Shown here one piece after another: positions 32,210-44,249 of a DNA stretch of 64,000 nt. The stretch's first letter is position 1. Each line of letters begins with the position of its first letter. The DNA comes from Escallonia rubra (Eukaryota; Streptophyta; Magnoliopsida; Escalloniales; Escalloniaceae), in contig JAVXUO010002916.1 of assembly GCA_033065855.1 (NCBI GenBank), positions 124,001-188,000 on the forward strand. The letters are read 5' to 3'. Under the pieces are notes generated by a model. The model did not search any database, was not told where the DNA came from, and worked only from the letters and a program-made list of their open reading frames with translations. Made by a program: the position numbers and the translations under genes.

Positions 32210-35200
32210 AAGGAAAAGGGGTTTAACATAATGTCAGTGGTGTGGTGGTGGGTTTAGGCCTTAGGGTGGTAGTGGGTTCAGAATGGTGGTTGCCGCCGGT
32301 GGTTAAGGCGGCAAGGTAATCATATTCAATGCTTATCCAGCTTATAATCTGGATTTGGTCCAAATACAGGATAAGATTTATATCTTCTCCACTTTGTTCG
32401 ATAAGATATGTTATCCGAACTTATCTAATCATGATATATCATGTCCTAGTCGACTGAATAATCCTGCGTGACACATGCAACGATTATATTTTCTTGAGAA
32501 AAGCTAATGTCTCGTTGTTGTGTACAAAAAGTTTTTTATTGCCTTGTTCAAAAAAGTGCAGTTTGGTGTTAATTTTGTGTGTAAGTGATAAAAGTACGAG
32601 TAATAGCTTATGAAATAGCAAACATATCGTCGACATTTGATCGAAGCTATGTCGTCTAGAACCGTGCGAAAAAAATAGTAGCGAGCTAGAGCTTCCTACC
32701 TTTTTCTTTTTGTTAGGTTTTAAAAGTTCCTTTCCATTTAGATATCCCAAACTGGCCATGAGTAACATATTAAACGCACAAATTTATCTATATTACACTA
32801 TTAAACACGCTTAAAAACATTCTTCGACTAACTTATTTGTACCATTTTCAAAATTATAACCCTAAAACTTATGCTAAACTTTGATTTTGAATATTGGGAA
32901 AATAGGTTAACGTTGTTCGGACACCCTTCTCCCACTACTTTAAAGGATGTGATGCCAATATCTCTTATGATGAATGAGTGAGTGCTGTATGAATTTGCTC
33001 TACACAGGTAATATTTTGCACTCTGTTTTTCATTTGAGTTTTTCTTTTTTCACCTAATACTTCAAAAATATCCTCAGAAAGTGAGATTAAGCATCTACTT
33101 GATAATACAATTAAGTACTTAAATCTTATTAATTTTTTTTTATAATTTTTAGTTAAGTGCGTATGAGAAAAATTATCCAAAGTTTTAAGTTGGGGTGAAG
33201 TTACTTAATATTTATCACTTAGAATAAATGAGATGGTCAAAAGTTATTGAACTAAATTTTACGTAAAAGAAAATAACTACCCCCCATGACGCCGCCGCAA
33301 TCAATCTGCTAGCAACATCGCCTCAGCCAGACTAAAGCCACCACCACAACTAATATGTCTTTTTTGCCACAGCTACCATAATTACAATGACCAAGCCGTC
33401 ACCATTACTAGTACCATATCACCACCAACAGCATCATTGCCACGAGGATACTGACAACTGTACAACACCATTATCGCCACCACCACATCCATGCACATCC
33501 ACCAAAATTACTTTCATATCCACTACATTGTAGGTGCCACCGTGAGCATCATGTCGCCTCCACCACATTTTCACAGACACCATTATTACTACATCACCAT
33601 TATCACCTCCATCACCAACACAACTAACACAATTTTGGCAACATACAATTTTAAAACGTATACATAGATGTGTAATTCTGGTAAAATGGATAAATGTGTA
33701 AGTTAGAATAATTTTCAAGCATCCACTTTTCGTTTATCAAACAAGTTAACTTAATTTTCACCTATAAAACATCAGCCGCTTAAAGTTTTCAACTTTACAA
33801 ATTCAACGTATAAATTTTAGCACTTAAATTTCAGTTTTATCAAACAGTTTCTGATACTATAAGTGAAGTTCAAATGGCAAACGAAAGCTCAATATCAATT
33901 ATCTTACTCCATTTAACAATCGTGTTCTGCTTTTGACTTTATATCTTTTAAAATACGAGAAAGTGCATTTTAAAGAAGTGAAAAACATGTATGAACATGT
34001 TTGGATACCATTTTCAAAATTACGAAAAATAATAAAACTAATTTAAGTACCACATTAAAAACGTAAACCTATCTATGTTGTATGAATATCATTCTTAGGA
34101 CATTTGAAAGTCAGGATGAGTGAGCATTGAAGAACACATTTGAAAAGAATTAGTGAATATCGTATAAATTTGGTGTTTTTGACAATTGAACTTGAAGATA
34201 GTAACCAAACAAAAAAACTGAAAAGAATAAGATTAAAAGGGCTAATGTCAAATTTGTACCGTAATATATACTTCAAATTCAACCTAGTACCTGATATTTA
34301 CAACGTGAAAAATTCTTACCTAAATATTTATTTTTGAACCAAATAAATTCAGCTACTAACGAGACTCAAAGGTTAAGAAGTCAAAAATGTAAAATTGTCA
34401 CTGTGAAAATAGACGTGGGCTTAATCATTTTTTCTTCTCCTTTTATTTTTAAGAGTCAAGTTCATCGACTACCACCACTAAAGCTGCAAAACATCCACCA
34501 CCGCGCTCAACCGCATAACAACCGTCACCCCCACTCTTAGTTGCACAAACATCGACCGCCATTAACAACGACACAAAAACTACCACTAGTCGCAGCAACA
34601 ACCCACCACAATCGCCTCCATCGTGAAGCCACACTCACCCTCACCGCCTCCATCTTCATGCTCAACACCTAAACCCATCGGCCACCACCATCACCACCTC
34701 TGACAACGCAAGTAACCCCTTTGTGTACTGCTACCCCTTCCTCGACATTGTCACCATCTCCCAATCTCTAGTGCATCAAGTTTAACTAGAAAGATCAAAG
34801 CGACCAAACCAATCTACGTATTAAATTGGATTACATATGTGGTTTGACTTTGATTTTGAGTCTTCGTTTGTAATTTGGATTCGGTTTTTTTTATTGATGG
34901 GTTTTTTTTTTATTTTAGATTTTGGATTTATATAATTTTGGTTTGCATTTTGGTGTTGATACGGTTGATTGGCGGCAAGCGAAAGCGTTAATAGTGGATG
35001 GTGGTGTTGATATGGATTATGTGGAGCGTGGGGTAGTTGATGGGATAGAAGTTGAGTTATTATTTCTAAATAAATAAGAAAGAAGATGTAATGACAATAG
35101 TCATTTATGTTTTTTAGTTCTATTTTTATGAAATGACCATAGTTCTATTTTTATTAAATAAATAGTTCTGTTTTTATGTCTTTTAGGTCTATTTTTATTA

Positions 35201-35400
35201 AATAGTCATTTATGGCGTAGGAGTTGTGTTATTATTTAATTTCTAAAAAAATAAGAAAGAAGATGTGATGACAATGTGTGACTTTATGGTGGGTTGGGTT
35301 TGGTTGGTATGTGTGGGATAAGGCATGAGACTACTATGATGGCGACAGGGTTGTTAGAAGAAGTGATGGTCATGGGGTCTTTGCTATTGACACTCCTTGT
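32210..35400. other. Intergenic DNA with CAC/CCA-rich patches
   Basis: No gene recognised. Trinucleotide-rich stretches (ACC/CCA) at about 33280-33620 and 34460-34720 create false open frames. The rest is AT-rich. Confidence 0.5.
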
Positions 35401-35403
35401 AAA

Positions 35404-35868
35404 GCTAAATTTTCAGTTTTTTCTCCAGTTTTGTAAACTGAAAAAAAAACGTATTTGGTACACAGTTTTTCATTTTTTTCTTCCCTTCAGGGTTTAAAAA
35501 CCAAATTTTAAAATATGCTTGTTTTTTAAAACTCATATTTTGGAGTTTTGGGTTTTCAGTTTTGTTTTTTGTTTTGAGATCACCGCCATCACCCCCCACC
35601 GCCACAACCACCGCCCGCCACTGCCCCCGGCCCCCGTCGGCCACTGCCACGGCCACCGCAACCACCACCAAATTAAGAAAAAAATTCAAAATAAAAACTG
35701 AGTAACCAAATACCCAAAAGAAAAAACTCAAAATAAAAAATGGGTAATCAAACACTCATTTGTTTTTATAAAAAATAAAAACTAAACTGTTTTGGTTTTG
35801 GTTTTTATTTTTATTTTTTTAGAAACAAAAAACCAAAACTGTAAATGATTTTGAACGGACCCTAAGTG
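35404..35868. mobile_element. AT-rich MITE-like element, family B, copy 2
   Basis: Begins AAATTTTCAGTTTTTTCTCC and ends CAAAACTGTAAATGATTTTG, with a CCG/CCA-rich centre at 35580-35670, the same block order as 17814-18125. It also has an internal tandem copy of CAAAATAAAAA[A/C]TG[G/A]GTAA. The right flank reads AACGGACCCT, resembling the GGGTCCGTT end of common plant hAT-type MITEs, but the left partner is missing. Confidence 0.55.
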
Positions 35869-36303
35869 TATATGGAGTGTCTTGGCAAAACATGAGTGTT
35901 AGACTTAAATATATTGAAAAGCTTTGTATTGATACTATTTGCCCTTGAAAAATTTGATTGTGGTTTGCATCCGTTCACTTTTGGACTCTATTGGCTCCAA
36001 AGAAAAGATTAAGTATTTTTTTGATACATTTTAAAATATTATGTACTCAAGTTGAATCTAATGTATACTTTAGGACGCAGATTTGATATTAATTCAAACA
36101 GTAAACAACAAAAATGGTAACCAACTTTTACATTAAAAAAATTGAAAAATAATACATTAAACACAAAATATATGAATAACAAAACAAGTAAAGAAAAATT
36201 ATCTAGAAAGAAAGGCTAATTTTTTATGTGGCTGTACTCACTTGGTCACTGACAATATTCCAGGATAGCTCTCGTTTATCACAAGTTAACCCAATTTAAG
36301 TTA

Positions 36304-36677
36304 CTCACTCCGTCCCTCATAAATTGATCATATTTGCTTCTTGGGCCGTCCCACAAAAATTGCTCATTTTCCAAATTAAGAAAGATTAAGTGTTTTTCCA
36401 TATTTACTCTTTTACACTTTTTTTATTCAATTTCTGTATTTACATTTAACTCTTTACCAGCTCATTTTCTCTCTTCGGACCCACTTTTTTATTTTATTTT
36501 TTCTCTTCACATTTAACACTCCACTAACTAATTTTCTTTATCTTGACTCACTTTCTTCCCCCCTCTCTCTAAAGGGTAAAATAGTAAACACACAATATAA
36601 CCTAAATCTTTAATATGCGTGCCAAGTGAAAATGAGTGCCAAGTGAAACATGATCGAATTATCAGGGACGGGGGGAG
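36304..36677. mobile_element. Stowaway-like MITE
   Basis: Flanked by TA at 36302-36303 and 36678-36679. The left end is CTCACTCCGTCCC and the right end GGGACGGGGGGAG. The interior is in opposite orientation to the copy at 10524 (AATTGATCATATTTGCTTC, AAATTAAGAAAGATT, CTTTTACACTTTTTTTA). Length 374 bp, non-coding. Confidence 0.8.
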
Positions 36678-36679
36678 TA

Positions 36680-38278
36680 CTATTTTCAGATTGATAGCCT
36701 ACTCAGAGAAGATCGATAACCTTCCAATCAATCAATTCCAAGACCTTCCATGGGAACCTATTGGACTTCAACAAAATAGAGGAAGATCTCTATCCATGTA
36801 TATCTACATGTGATGATTGTGAAGGAAAATGCATTGAGAAAAGATCATCCTCTATACAGAGATGGTTGCTTTTAGTAAAGCAAATTTGTGCATGAAGTTA
36901 CTTGGCTTATAAACGAAGCCCCTTGATCGAGCTTTTTATCAATTTATAGCTTAAGTTTTTATACTATTATTATCCTTAATTTAGTATCGGAGTTAAAATT
37001 TTTAAAACAACTAATAACTTAACACAAACGTAGAAGAATTTGTCAATTTCGTGCCCCGACAATGTGGAGGTGGTACTCGGACGGTAATTGAGCATCTTGG
37101 GGTCAGTTTTATTGTTAATCGAGACTAGATGCCTTCTCATGACAATCTTAAGTGTGTACTCCCCACTCAGAGAAATACTTTTTGTGGGTACTGGCCAAGG
37201 TTTTCAACTAAATCAAGAAAACGAGCAAATCTCCTTAACAACCTCACAAATATCTTGGAAGTTGTCTGAATCTCCCAGTTATGCTGATAACAAGTGCCAG
37301 TTGATTGTGGTAATAACATAAAGAAGCATTTACAGAATATCTTCACAAGGATAGCTGATACCAACAAGAAGTAGCTGCAGCCTAGCATGCAAAGAAGATG
37401 AAGCTAGATGGTTTATGGGCGTGACAGGTGTTTAACCCCTACTCCTGGAGTCCAAATATAAAATGTTTCAGTCACTTCTCTAGTGTTGGTACCCGCAACT
37501 TTTTGTGTGGTCCTATGCTTCAGGAATATAAAGAATCGGCTTTAAGCTTAAAAGAGAAATAAAGATTTTGGTTCCAGAGTATCACTGCATGTGAGCATGC
37601 ATTCTTCCGGTACATCAGTGAAATGTTCATGTTCAACAACCTAGGTCACGAACCTCCGCATTTTCTTGATCCTAATCATATATGGTAAAAGAATTACTGT
37701 CTCAATTGGCATGTACTGGTACCATATATCTTCAATCTCACACAAATTCACAGCCTACTTTTGGTGGTGATCATATGCCTAAACTTTCATTGGTACTGTG
37801 TTCCATACAACATCAATCTTATATGTAGCTAGGGACATACATATGTCAGACAAAATTTGACACACACTAGAACAGACTGAAAGGACTTACCAGCCATGCA
37901 ATGACATCTAGCAAGCATTAAAAGTTGCACCACAGATCACTGGAAACACTATCATTTACCCTTGAAGAATGAATGGAAGAGAAGGGCTATGCAAAAAGCT
38001 GTATTTACTCAGTAAAAATGATCTTTAATTTAGGGCCATTTGATCAAATCCAAGTTCTACTTCCAAATGTTCCTTTGACCGAAATAACCCACAAATTTTC
38101 TTATCCATACGTTGATGCTTAGGTTGTCCCCATTTATATGGACAACATAATTTGGAATGACGGATCCCAAATGCAATCAGAAAGCGATATCACCTACTCG
38201 AAAAACGTTGGAAGGAACATATAATCACGTCAATAGAGCAATTAAACATGTTGAGAAAAGCATAAGGTAGTCATCAGA
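36680..38278. other. Intergenic DNA, 3' flank of the bHLH gene
   Basis: Scattered short frames only. The composition at 36690-37400 is less AT-biased and may be a decayed gene piece, but no domain could be read. The portion next to 38278 is likely 3'UTR of the bHLH gene. Confidence 0.4.
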
Positions 38279-39145
38279 TCATACTTCAAATGAAGCAGCA
38301 CCATACACAAACTTCTTTAGCCTCCCAGATATCCTCGCAGCTTCAAATCCTGTAGCAGATTGCCCAACCTACAGAGGGGAGAGAGATGAATAAAGAGATG
38401 CCGAAAAATCGATGCTTATGTATATCTTGTGCCAATCTCTGTCATACTTAGAAAGATGACAAAAAGGGTCTTGTTGGGATATTGAAGAAATCTATCACCG
38501 CTGCATTGAAGTTCTTCTCATGTATTTCACATCAAATCTTAATTACCAGAAACAGAAAACTTAATGGGTACCTTTGAGTGTATAGTGTGAAAAGCTGCAT
38601 CGTCGAGGACAGAATAACTGGCATTGACGACCTCCGCGCCTTCTTCATGAAGCAAGCGAATAGTCTCATTGAACAGGAACATACAATCCAAACCAGTTAC
38701 CAAGACAACCTCTAGAGCTGATCCCACTTCACGAACATCAATCTGCGGTGGTCTCAGCCCCACCATTGTTTCCCTGCTCAACCTTGCATCCGGCTTTTCG
38801 ACTCTCGTTGAGCTCTCTATCTTCTCCTTCATTCTTTCCAACTTGATTTGCATCTTCTTTATATACTTCGCAGCTTCATCTAGTTGATCTGGCAATGATA
38901 CCACTTCCTGCAACCATCAAGTTATCATTAGCAGACGTGCTTTTACGCGTCGCCACTCTCCCTGTGAGTGTGTGTGTGTGTGTTTCTGGGAGAGAAAGTG
39001 AAAGCGAGAGAGTGAGAGAGAGAACCCTAGAGGTGCTAGGAACAAGAGATTTGAGTTCGGAGTAGAGGGCTTTCATCTGATTCCTTCTATTTTTCTCTGT
39101 GGTTTTTCTATCAACTCTAGATGATGAACTAGGGTTATGCTCCAT
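38279..39145 (-). CDS. bHLH transcription factor (bHLH162/bHLH36-like)
   Basis: Three exons: 39145-39026, 38907-38572 and 38368-38279, all joined in phase 0, giving 181 residues. The basic region and helix 1 are at about 12-36 (KTTEKNRRNQMKALYSELKS), with Glu17 and Arg20/21 in the DNA-contact positions. The first intron falls in the loop after Arg40, and helix 2 follows (SLPDQLDEAAKYIKKMQIKL, 44-63). The C-terminal ACT-like half contains ALEVVLVTGLDCMFLFNETI and ends TIHSK|VGQSATGFEAARIS. This matches the small plant bHLH subfamily around bHLH162, 36, 118 and 120, nuclear dimerising regulators with no fixed shared target. The exon 2 end was chosen as AAG|GTACCC because it restores the family's HTIHSKVG sequence. 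The first donor (AGG|GTTCTC) is weak, but the frame and family fit well. Confidence 0.88.
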
Positions 39146-40303
39146 CAAACACTGTATAGGGACAGATTAATAATAGATAAATTCAATCTTTTCATTCATG
39201 TGGCTTGTTCAACAGATGCTGGAGATTTGTTGGAGGGTTTCATCAGGAAACAGCCAAAGGTGAAAAGAACGGAAAGTGCAAGTGCGCACATATACCATAA
39301 TTATATGGTGATGACAAAAGTCTCTGATTTGAGAGGATGGTAGGGCAGGCTAGTTTTCGTGGTACCCCAATGGGACCATCTTTGACCATTTGACTCTAAG
39401 GAGTGAAAGGAAACGGATATCTAACAACAAATACTGTATGAATTTCGGCTTCAACAACCCCAGTGGTTAGGTTAAGAACAGTGTTCCATGTTCAACACAA
39501 GTCTTTCATCTGAAGTCAACATAACTCTTTCACTCTGGGAACCAGCTATTTTTCTGATTATGTGATTGATGGAAGGAGTTTAAGAGAAGAAGAAATAGTC
39601 TCAAGTCTTAGCATGATTATTATTACCTTTGCGAGGAGGTGCCAAGACAATGATGTGGAGAGTTCTACGGAAAAAATGAATGTTTACCAAGTATGCTGAT
39701 GTGATTAGCGGATTTTTTTTTAGTACAAGTAGACTTCATTCAAGGTCAGCTTCAAGCTCATATTTCTTTTAGCGTGCATGGTTGCAAAACGAGCTTATTT
39801 TGATGTACAAATAAATTTTATGGAGGCTGTAATTTGTTGATGACATAATTTCAATTGATGGTACTAAAGTCAGAAGAACCGTTAAGTTAGAGTTACAGAA
39901 AAGTACTTTAATCATAGTCCAAATGCTTTAAGTTAAGCATTGCAAAACCGCAAAACCATATGCAATTTTTGAATAACTGGGACGAGGTCCAGGAAGGAGG
40001 CAAATCTTGAGTATTTTGGATATATATATAAATATAAATAATGCACAAGGAGATCGAGGAGGACTTGCGAGGATGTTGCTTATAAGAAAAGAGCACGTTG
40101 GTGTTGAAGTGGAGGGTTGCTTGGGATATTGTGTGGTCGTACTACTGCTGTCAACTTGAGGACAAATTGGCACAAATTGTATTATGACAACCCAGAAAGT
40201 TGAGCAACGAGGAAGGACCACAGAACACGAGCCTATAGCCGAAATGTGAATGCTTTTGCACATGTGCAGCCACACAAGAAGGGACTGAATATTCAAGTAA
40301 GAT
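39146..40303. other. Promoter side of the bHLH gene and intergenic DNA
   Basis: No gene recognised. The bases just upstream of 39145 should hold the bHLH promoter, but no clear TATA box could be placed. Confidence 0.4.
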
Positions 40304-42452
40304 TGTTGTTATCTCATCCTGATTATGTACTTTTGGATCGATTTTGGGTTTCTCTCTCATGTCATGTCAACTTATCAATGGTCAATGTTCAACGCTTCGA
40401 AGCCAGTCAAACCAATACGCACGCTCAAGTTACGTGTGCGCTACTCTCTTTTTCATAAAATCTCTAAGTGTACGGGGATCAGTCTCCCCCATCTCAAGGG
40501 GATCGGCCTTCCTTCTTCCTTCTTCCTTCTTCCTTCACCCCTTGGTGATTCCTCTCCTCACCTTTTGGGGGCTTCCTTACTTCACCCTCGGGGACTCCTC
40601 TCTTCACCCCTTGGGGACTCCTTCCCTCACCCTTTGGGGATTCTCTCTCCTTTGGAGCTTATTTGCCTTAGCATTTGTACTCTCCTCCTTTGAGAAATTC
40701 ATGCTCCATGACGCCCGTCTCTCCGCCCCCGCGCGTTGACTTTCTGACCCCCGTCTAACGTGCCCACGTGCGGACTCTGCGACATCTGTTGCCCGCCCCG
40801 ACACGCCGACTCTGCGACCCTCGTCGCCCACACTCAAGCGTCAGCTCTGTAACACCCGTCGTCGCGCCCGTGCACTGTTCTCACGTCACGTGCCTCCAGC
40901 ACAACACTCACTTCTGCACAGACATCGCCGCGCCCGTGCGTCGTTTCCATGTCACGTCCCCACGACACTGCACACACTTTGGTCACGCCCATGTGTTGCG
41001 TTGCTGATACAGTCCCCCCCCTCCCCTCAGGCATTTTATCACTCTATCGTGCCCCCGCGTTAGTCCACCCTTTCACCACATTATGCACACCTTTCCTCGG
41101 TCGTGGAAACATGCTTCGGCCCACTCCTCGGAGTGTGCAGCATCTCGCAGGGATAGGCGACTCCTCCGGGACACTATCTTCGCCAAGGAGCTCTAATTGC
41201 TCCGGCATGAAGACTCCCTATCCACAAGGTAGACGGCCCCTCCGGGATGCTACCTCGGCCTGTCGGGTGGGCGAATCCTTCGGGACACTACCTTGGCGCG
41301 CTCCGAGTGCTCGGGCACAAGGAATCACCCGCGGAGATAGGCAACTCCTCTGGGACACTATCTCCGTCAGGGAGCTCTAAGTGCTTCGGCATGAAGACTC
41401 CCCTTCCACCAGGTAGATGGCTCCTCGGAGATGCTACCTCGGCCCGTCAGGTAGGCGACTCCTCTAGGACACTACCTTGGCGCTCTCCGAGTGCTCCGGC
41501 ATAAGGACTCACCCGCAGGGATAATCGACTCCTCTGAGACACTATTTCCGCCAGGGAGCCCCCAAGTGCTAAGGCATGAAGACTCCCCTTCCGCCAGGTA
41601 GATAGCTCCTCTGGGATGCTACCTCGGCCCGTCGGGTAGGCGACTCATCCAGGATAGTACATTGGCGGGCTCCAAGTGCTCCGGCACAAGGACTCACCCT
41701 CGGAATAGGCAACTCCTTCAGGGCACTATCTCCCGTTAGGGTGTCTGCATGACTAACCTACACAACTCCAGCATTGGGGGCTTTCATCGGCACCTCTATG
41801 ACCCCTGGGTCACTCCGAAACAAGAGCAGAACTCCAGAGGGCATCATGCCTAGTCCGCTTGGCAGTTGGACGTCGGGTCTTCCCCCACCGCTCGATGCCC
41901 TGTGAGACTTTACAAGGGCCTTGGACTGGTAACTAGATCAAGGGGGCTCTCTGGCCATACGGGCAATGTGTGAGTCGGTCTTTTCGGACAGACAGAGCGA
42001 CGCTGTGAGGAACAGACCACGTGAATATGCGATCCGACAGTCCATGGAGCGCCGTCACCTGTGAACCCCCTAGTGACGTGTCACTCCCAAGAAGTGCCAT
42101 GTGTCTTTTGATGACATCATCATCTCAATCTTTATAAATAGAGGGCTTGAGAATTTATTTGGGAACTCTAGTTCACATTTTTAGAACTCATTCTCACACT
42201 AGAATTCTAGAGAGAAAAACATAAAAGACCTTGACTCTCGACCTAAGCATTGGACTGTGACTGTCGTCGTGTATTCACCCCGCGTCATCGCCCTTGCAGC
42301 ATTGTCACTCCTCAGACTCTATCTGGAAAGCCCTTGGTATCTGTCTTTTCTTCATCCTTGATGTGTCCCACATTAACATACTTGACATCTGATCCAAACT
42401 GAATTCTCTGTGGCACCTCCTTGCCGACTGCGAATCCACTTTCTTGACATCA
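40304..42452 (+). mobile_element. Solo LTR (copy 2) with perfect 5-bp target duplication
   Basis: Starts TGTTGTTATC, ends TTGACATCA, and is flanked on both sides by AAGAT (40299-40303 and 42453-42457). Length is 2149 bp. It is the same family and orientation as 13387-15606: shared CACGCTCAAG, the CTCCTCCGGGACACT array, TATAAATAGAGGGCTTGAGA and the 3' terminal 250 bases. No internal retrotransposon region remains. Confidence 0.88.
41150..41730 (+). repeat. Tandem CTCCTCCGGGACACTATC array in solo LTR 2
   Basis: Same core units as in solo LTR 1 (14255-14900), with a different number and order of sub-units. Frames reading through it are compositional artefacts. Confidence 0.8.
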
Positions 42453-42457
42453 AAGAT

Positions 42458-43868
42458 ATCCGCAGCAAAGTGGGGGCGACGATGAGTTGAGGAAAGATGA
42501 CGATCATATTAAATGTAGGCCATCAGATGCCATGGTAGAAGTAGTGAGATATGTAAGACTTGATTGCTCGAAACCTATTTGAGAACGTTTATTTTAATTA
42601 AAAAATAAAATGAAAACGATGCGTGTAACTAATCCCATTAATTTCTGAAAAAAACTTAGAGGAAGACGGGACAATCATCATATATACAAGGATGTGATAA
42701 GTGTTACAAGTCTTTGACCGTAATGTTTTTTTACCTTGCATATCAAGGCAAGAACAACACTGCTTTATACCTTATGTATCCACCAGTTAGTAAACCAACA
42801 AAAAGTAACGACGATTATAGGTGACTTTAACCTAGTTTTTTTTTTTTACGATTTGATTTGTGTTTTTTTGTTGCTAAATTTACAGTCTTTTGTCACTAAA
42901 AGATGTACGCGTGACATTTTTAACTTGACAAAAATGGATGGCTCTAGTAAAAAGGGGGAGCATTTAGCCTCAACTCCTTTTTTTGCTTTAGCGTGCAACA
43001 TTGGCGAACCCAATTCTATAAATTAAAAAAAATACTACTAGAGCTCTTTTATTTTATTAGATATCACTTGAACTCTTGTAATCCAGCTTAATTTCTTGTT
43101 AATTTTAGTAAGATAATGTTGTTTTTTTGTCGTCAGGATGTGTGAGTCTTTTACTTACATTTGGAGCCCTAAACTTGGTGAAATAGATATTCTAACTTCT
43201 TAATCCCAGGTTTCCATAGTACTACTAGTTTTTTAACCCTTGCGTTGCATACGGAAATGAATTTTAAGAAATGCCACAGAAAATTAGAATTAAAAAATCG
43301 TATGCAAAAGAACTACTCTAGGAGCAAAGATGAGAAAGATAATAGGAGATTTGAATTTTGATTTTCAGTTAGGATATGAAATTACCATGATCGAGGAGAT
43401 AATGATTAAGAGATAATATATGAATCAATTTTAAAAGAGAGTAAACAATAATGGCCTAGGATGGAAGTTCTAACCATACACAAAGTATTGTATATTGAAA
43501 AGGAAAGAGAATATTTGTGTCAAATAATTAGCATTTCTTATATGACACGTGGCAAGCGAAGAGAACTTGATTTTGGGCAAATTTTTTGAAAATAATTCTG
43601 GAATAAGCTATTAATTAGATTAATGAGATAATAATAATTATAGAAACTTGATTAAGGTGCAATAATTACAAATTACTTTTGAAATTTAAATTTAAACTGA
43701 TAAGAAAATTTTTAACTGATTGGAGAGAGATTACTAAATTCAAAAATTAAAGTGATAATTATAAGTAATTAAAGTTAGTTTATATAATAATAAATTAAAT
43801 CCACATGGCGAAAAAAGAGAATATCCACGTAGGCGATGACGTGGCAACATTCTCTCAGTTTCGGCTTT
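42458..43868. other. Intergenic DNA, no gene recognised
   Basis: Very AT-rich with only short frames. Nothing structural was identified. Confidence 0.5.
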
Positions 43869-44039
43869 CATATATATATAATTAGATTTGCTTCAACATA
43901 AGCACGTGATTGACGAGAGTCAATACTTTTGTAAATGATTCATGAACTTAAACATAAGAATGGTTTCCATTTCCGTTATGTTGAGCAATATTTCGTCCTT
44001 CACTTGTCGAGAAACACACAATAACAAGTAAAACACGTG
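43869..44039 (+). repeat. Direct repeat R1 (pair with 46251-46425)
   Basis: From CATATATATATAATTAGATT to AAACACGTG. It differs from R2 by only two substitutions and the length of the TA run, and lies 2382 bases from it. On the minus strand it overlaps the 3' part of a FAR1-like frame. Confidence 0.9.
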
Positions 44040-44151
44040 ATTTCGAATATGCTCTATAGTATGCTTCAACTTCGTCTAGTGTTTGATAAACTTGACCTAA
44101 GTAAGGTGGATCAGAATCTTTACAAAAAATATTTCCTCCAGTTGCATTCAT
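43948..44151 (-). pseudogene. FAR1-like DNA-binding domain fragment
   Basis: Encodes a 67-residue frame starting MNATGGNIFCKDSDPPYLG with VYQTLDEVEAYYRAYSKS. This matches the start of the FAR1/FHY3 zinc-finger domain (PY.G..F.T.DEA..FY..Y), found in FAR1-related transcription factors and in the Mutator-like transposases from which they came. After SKS the domain's GF-R segment seems to be missing, and the frame ends after CFSTSEGRNIAQHNGNG. It is a fragment, probably from a transposon or a decayed FAR1-related gene. Its 3' part is repeated at 46251-46425, where different sequence (FRQP) precedes it. Confidence 0.5.
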
Positions 44152-44249
44152 ATTTATACTGAAATCTAAAAAATAAAAATTATATCATTCTCAACAAGTC
44201 ATAGAATTAAATAAAATATGTATAAAAATTATTTCCTGCAGTTGTGTGG

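Noticed and set aside
33280..34720. CAC/CCA-rich open frames
   Set aside because: Trinucleotide simple sequence in several frames on both strands; no conserved motif.
40768..41504. Open frames of 80-140 residues
   Set aside because: Same LTR tandem array as the first copy; compositional artefacts.
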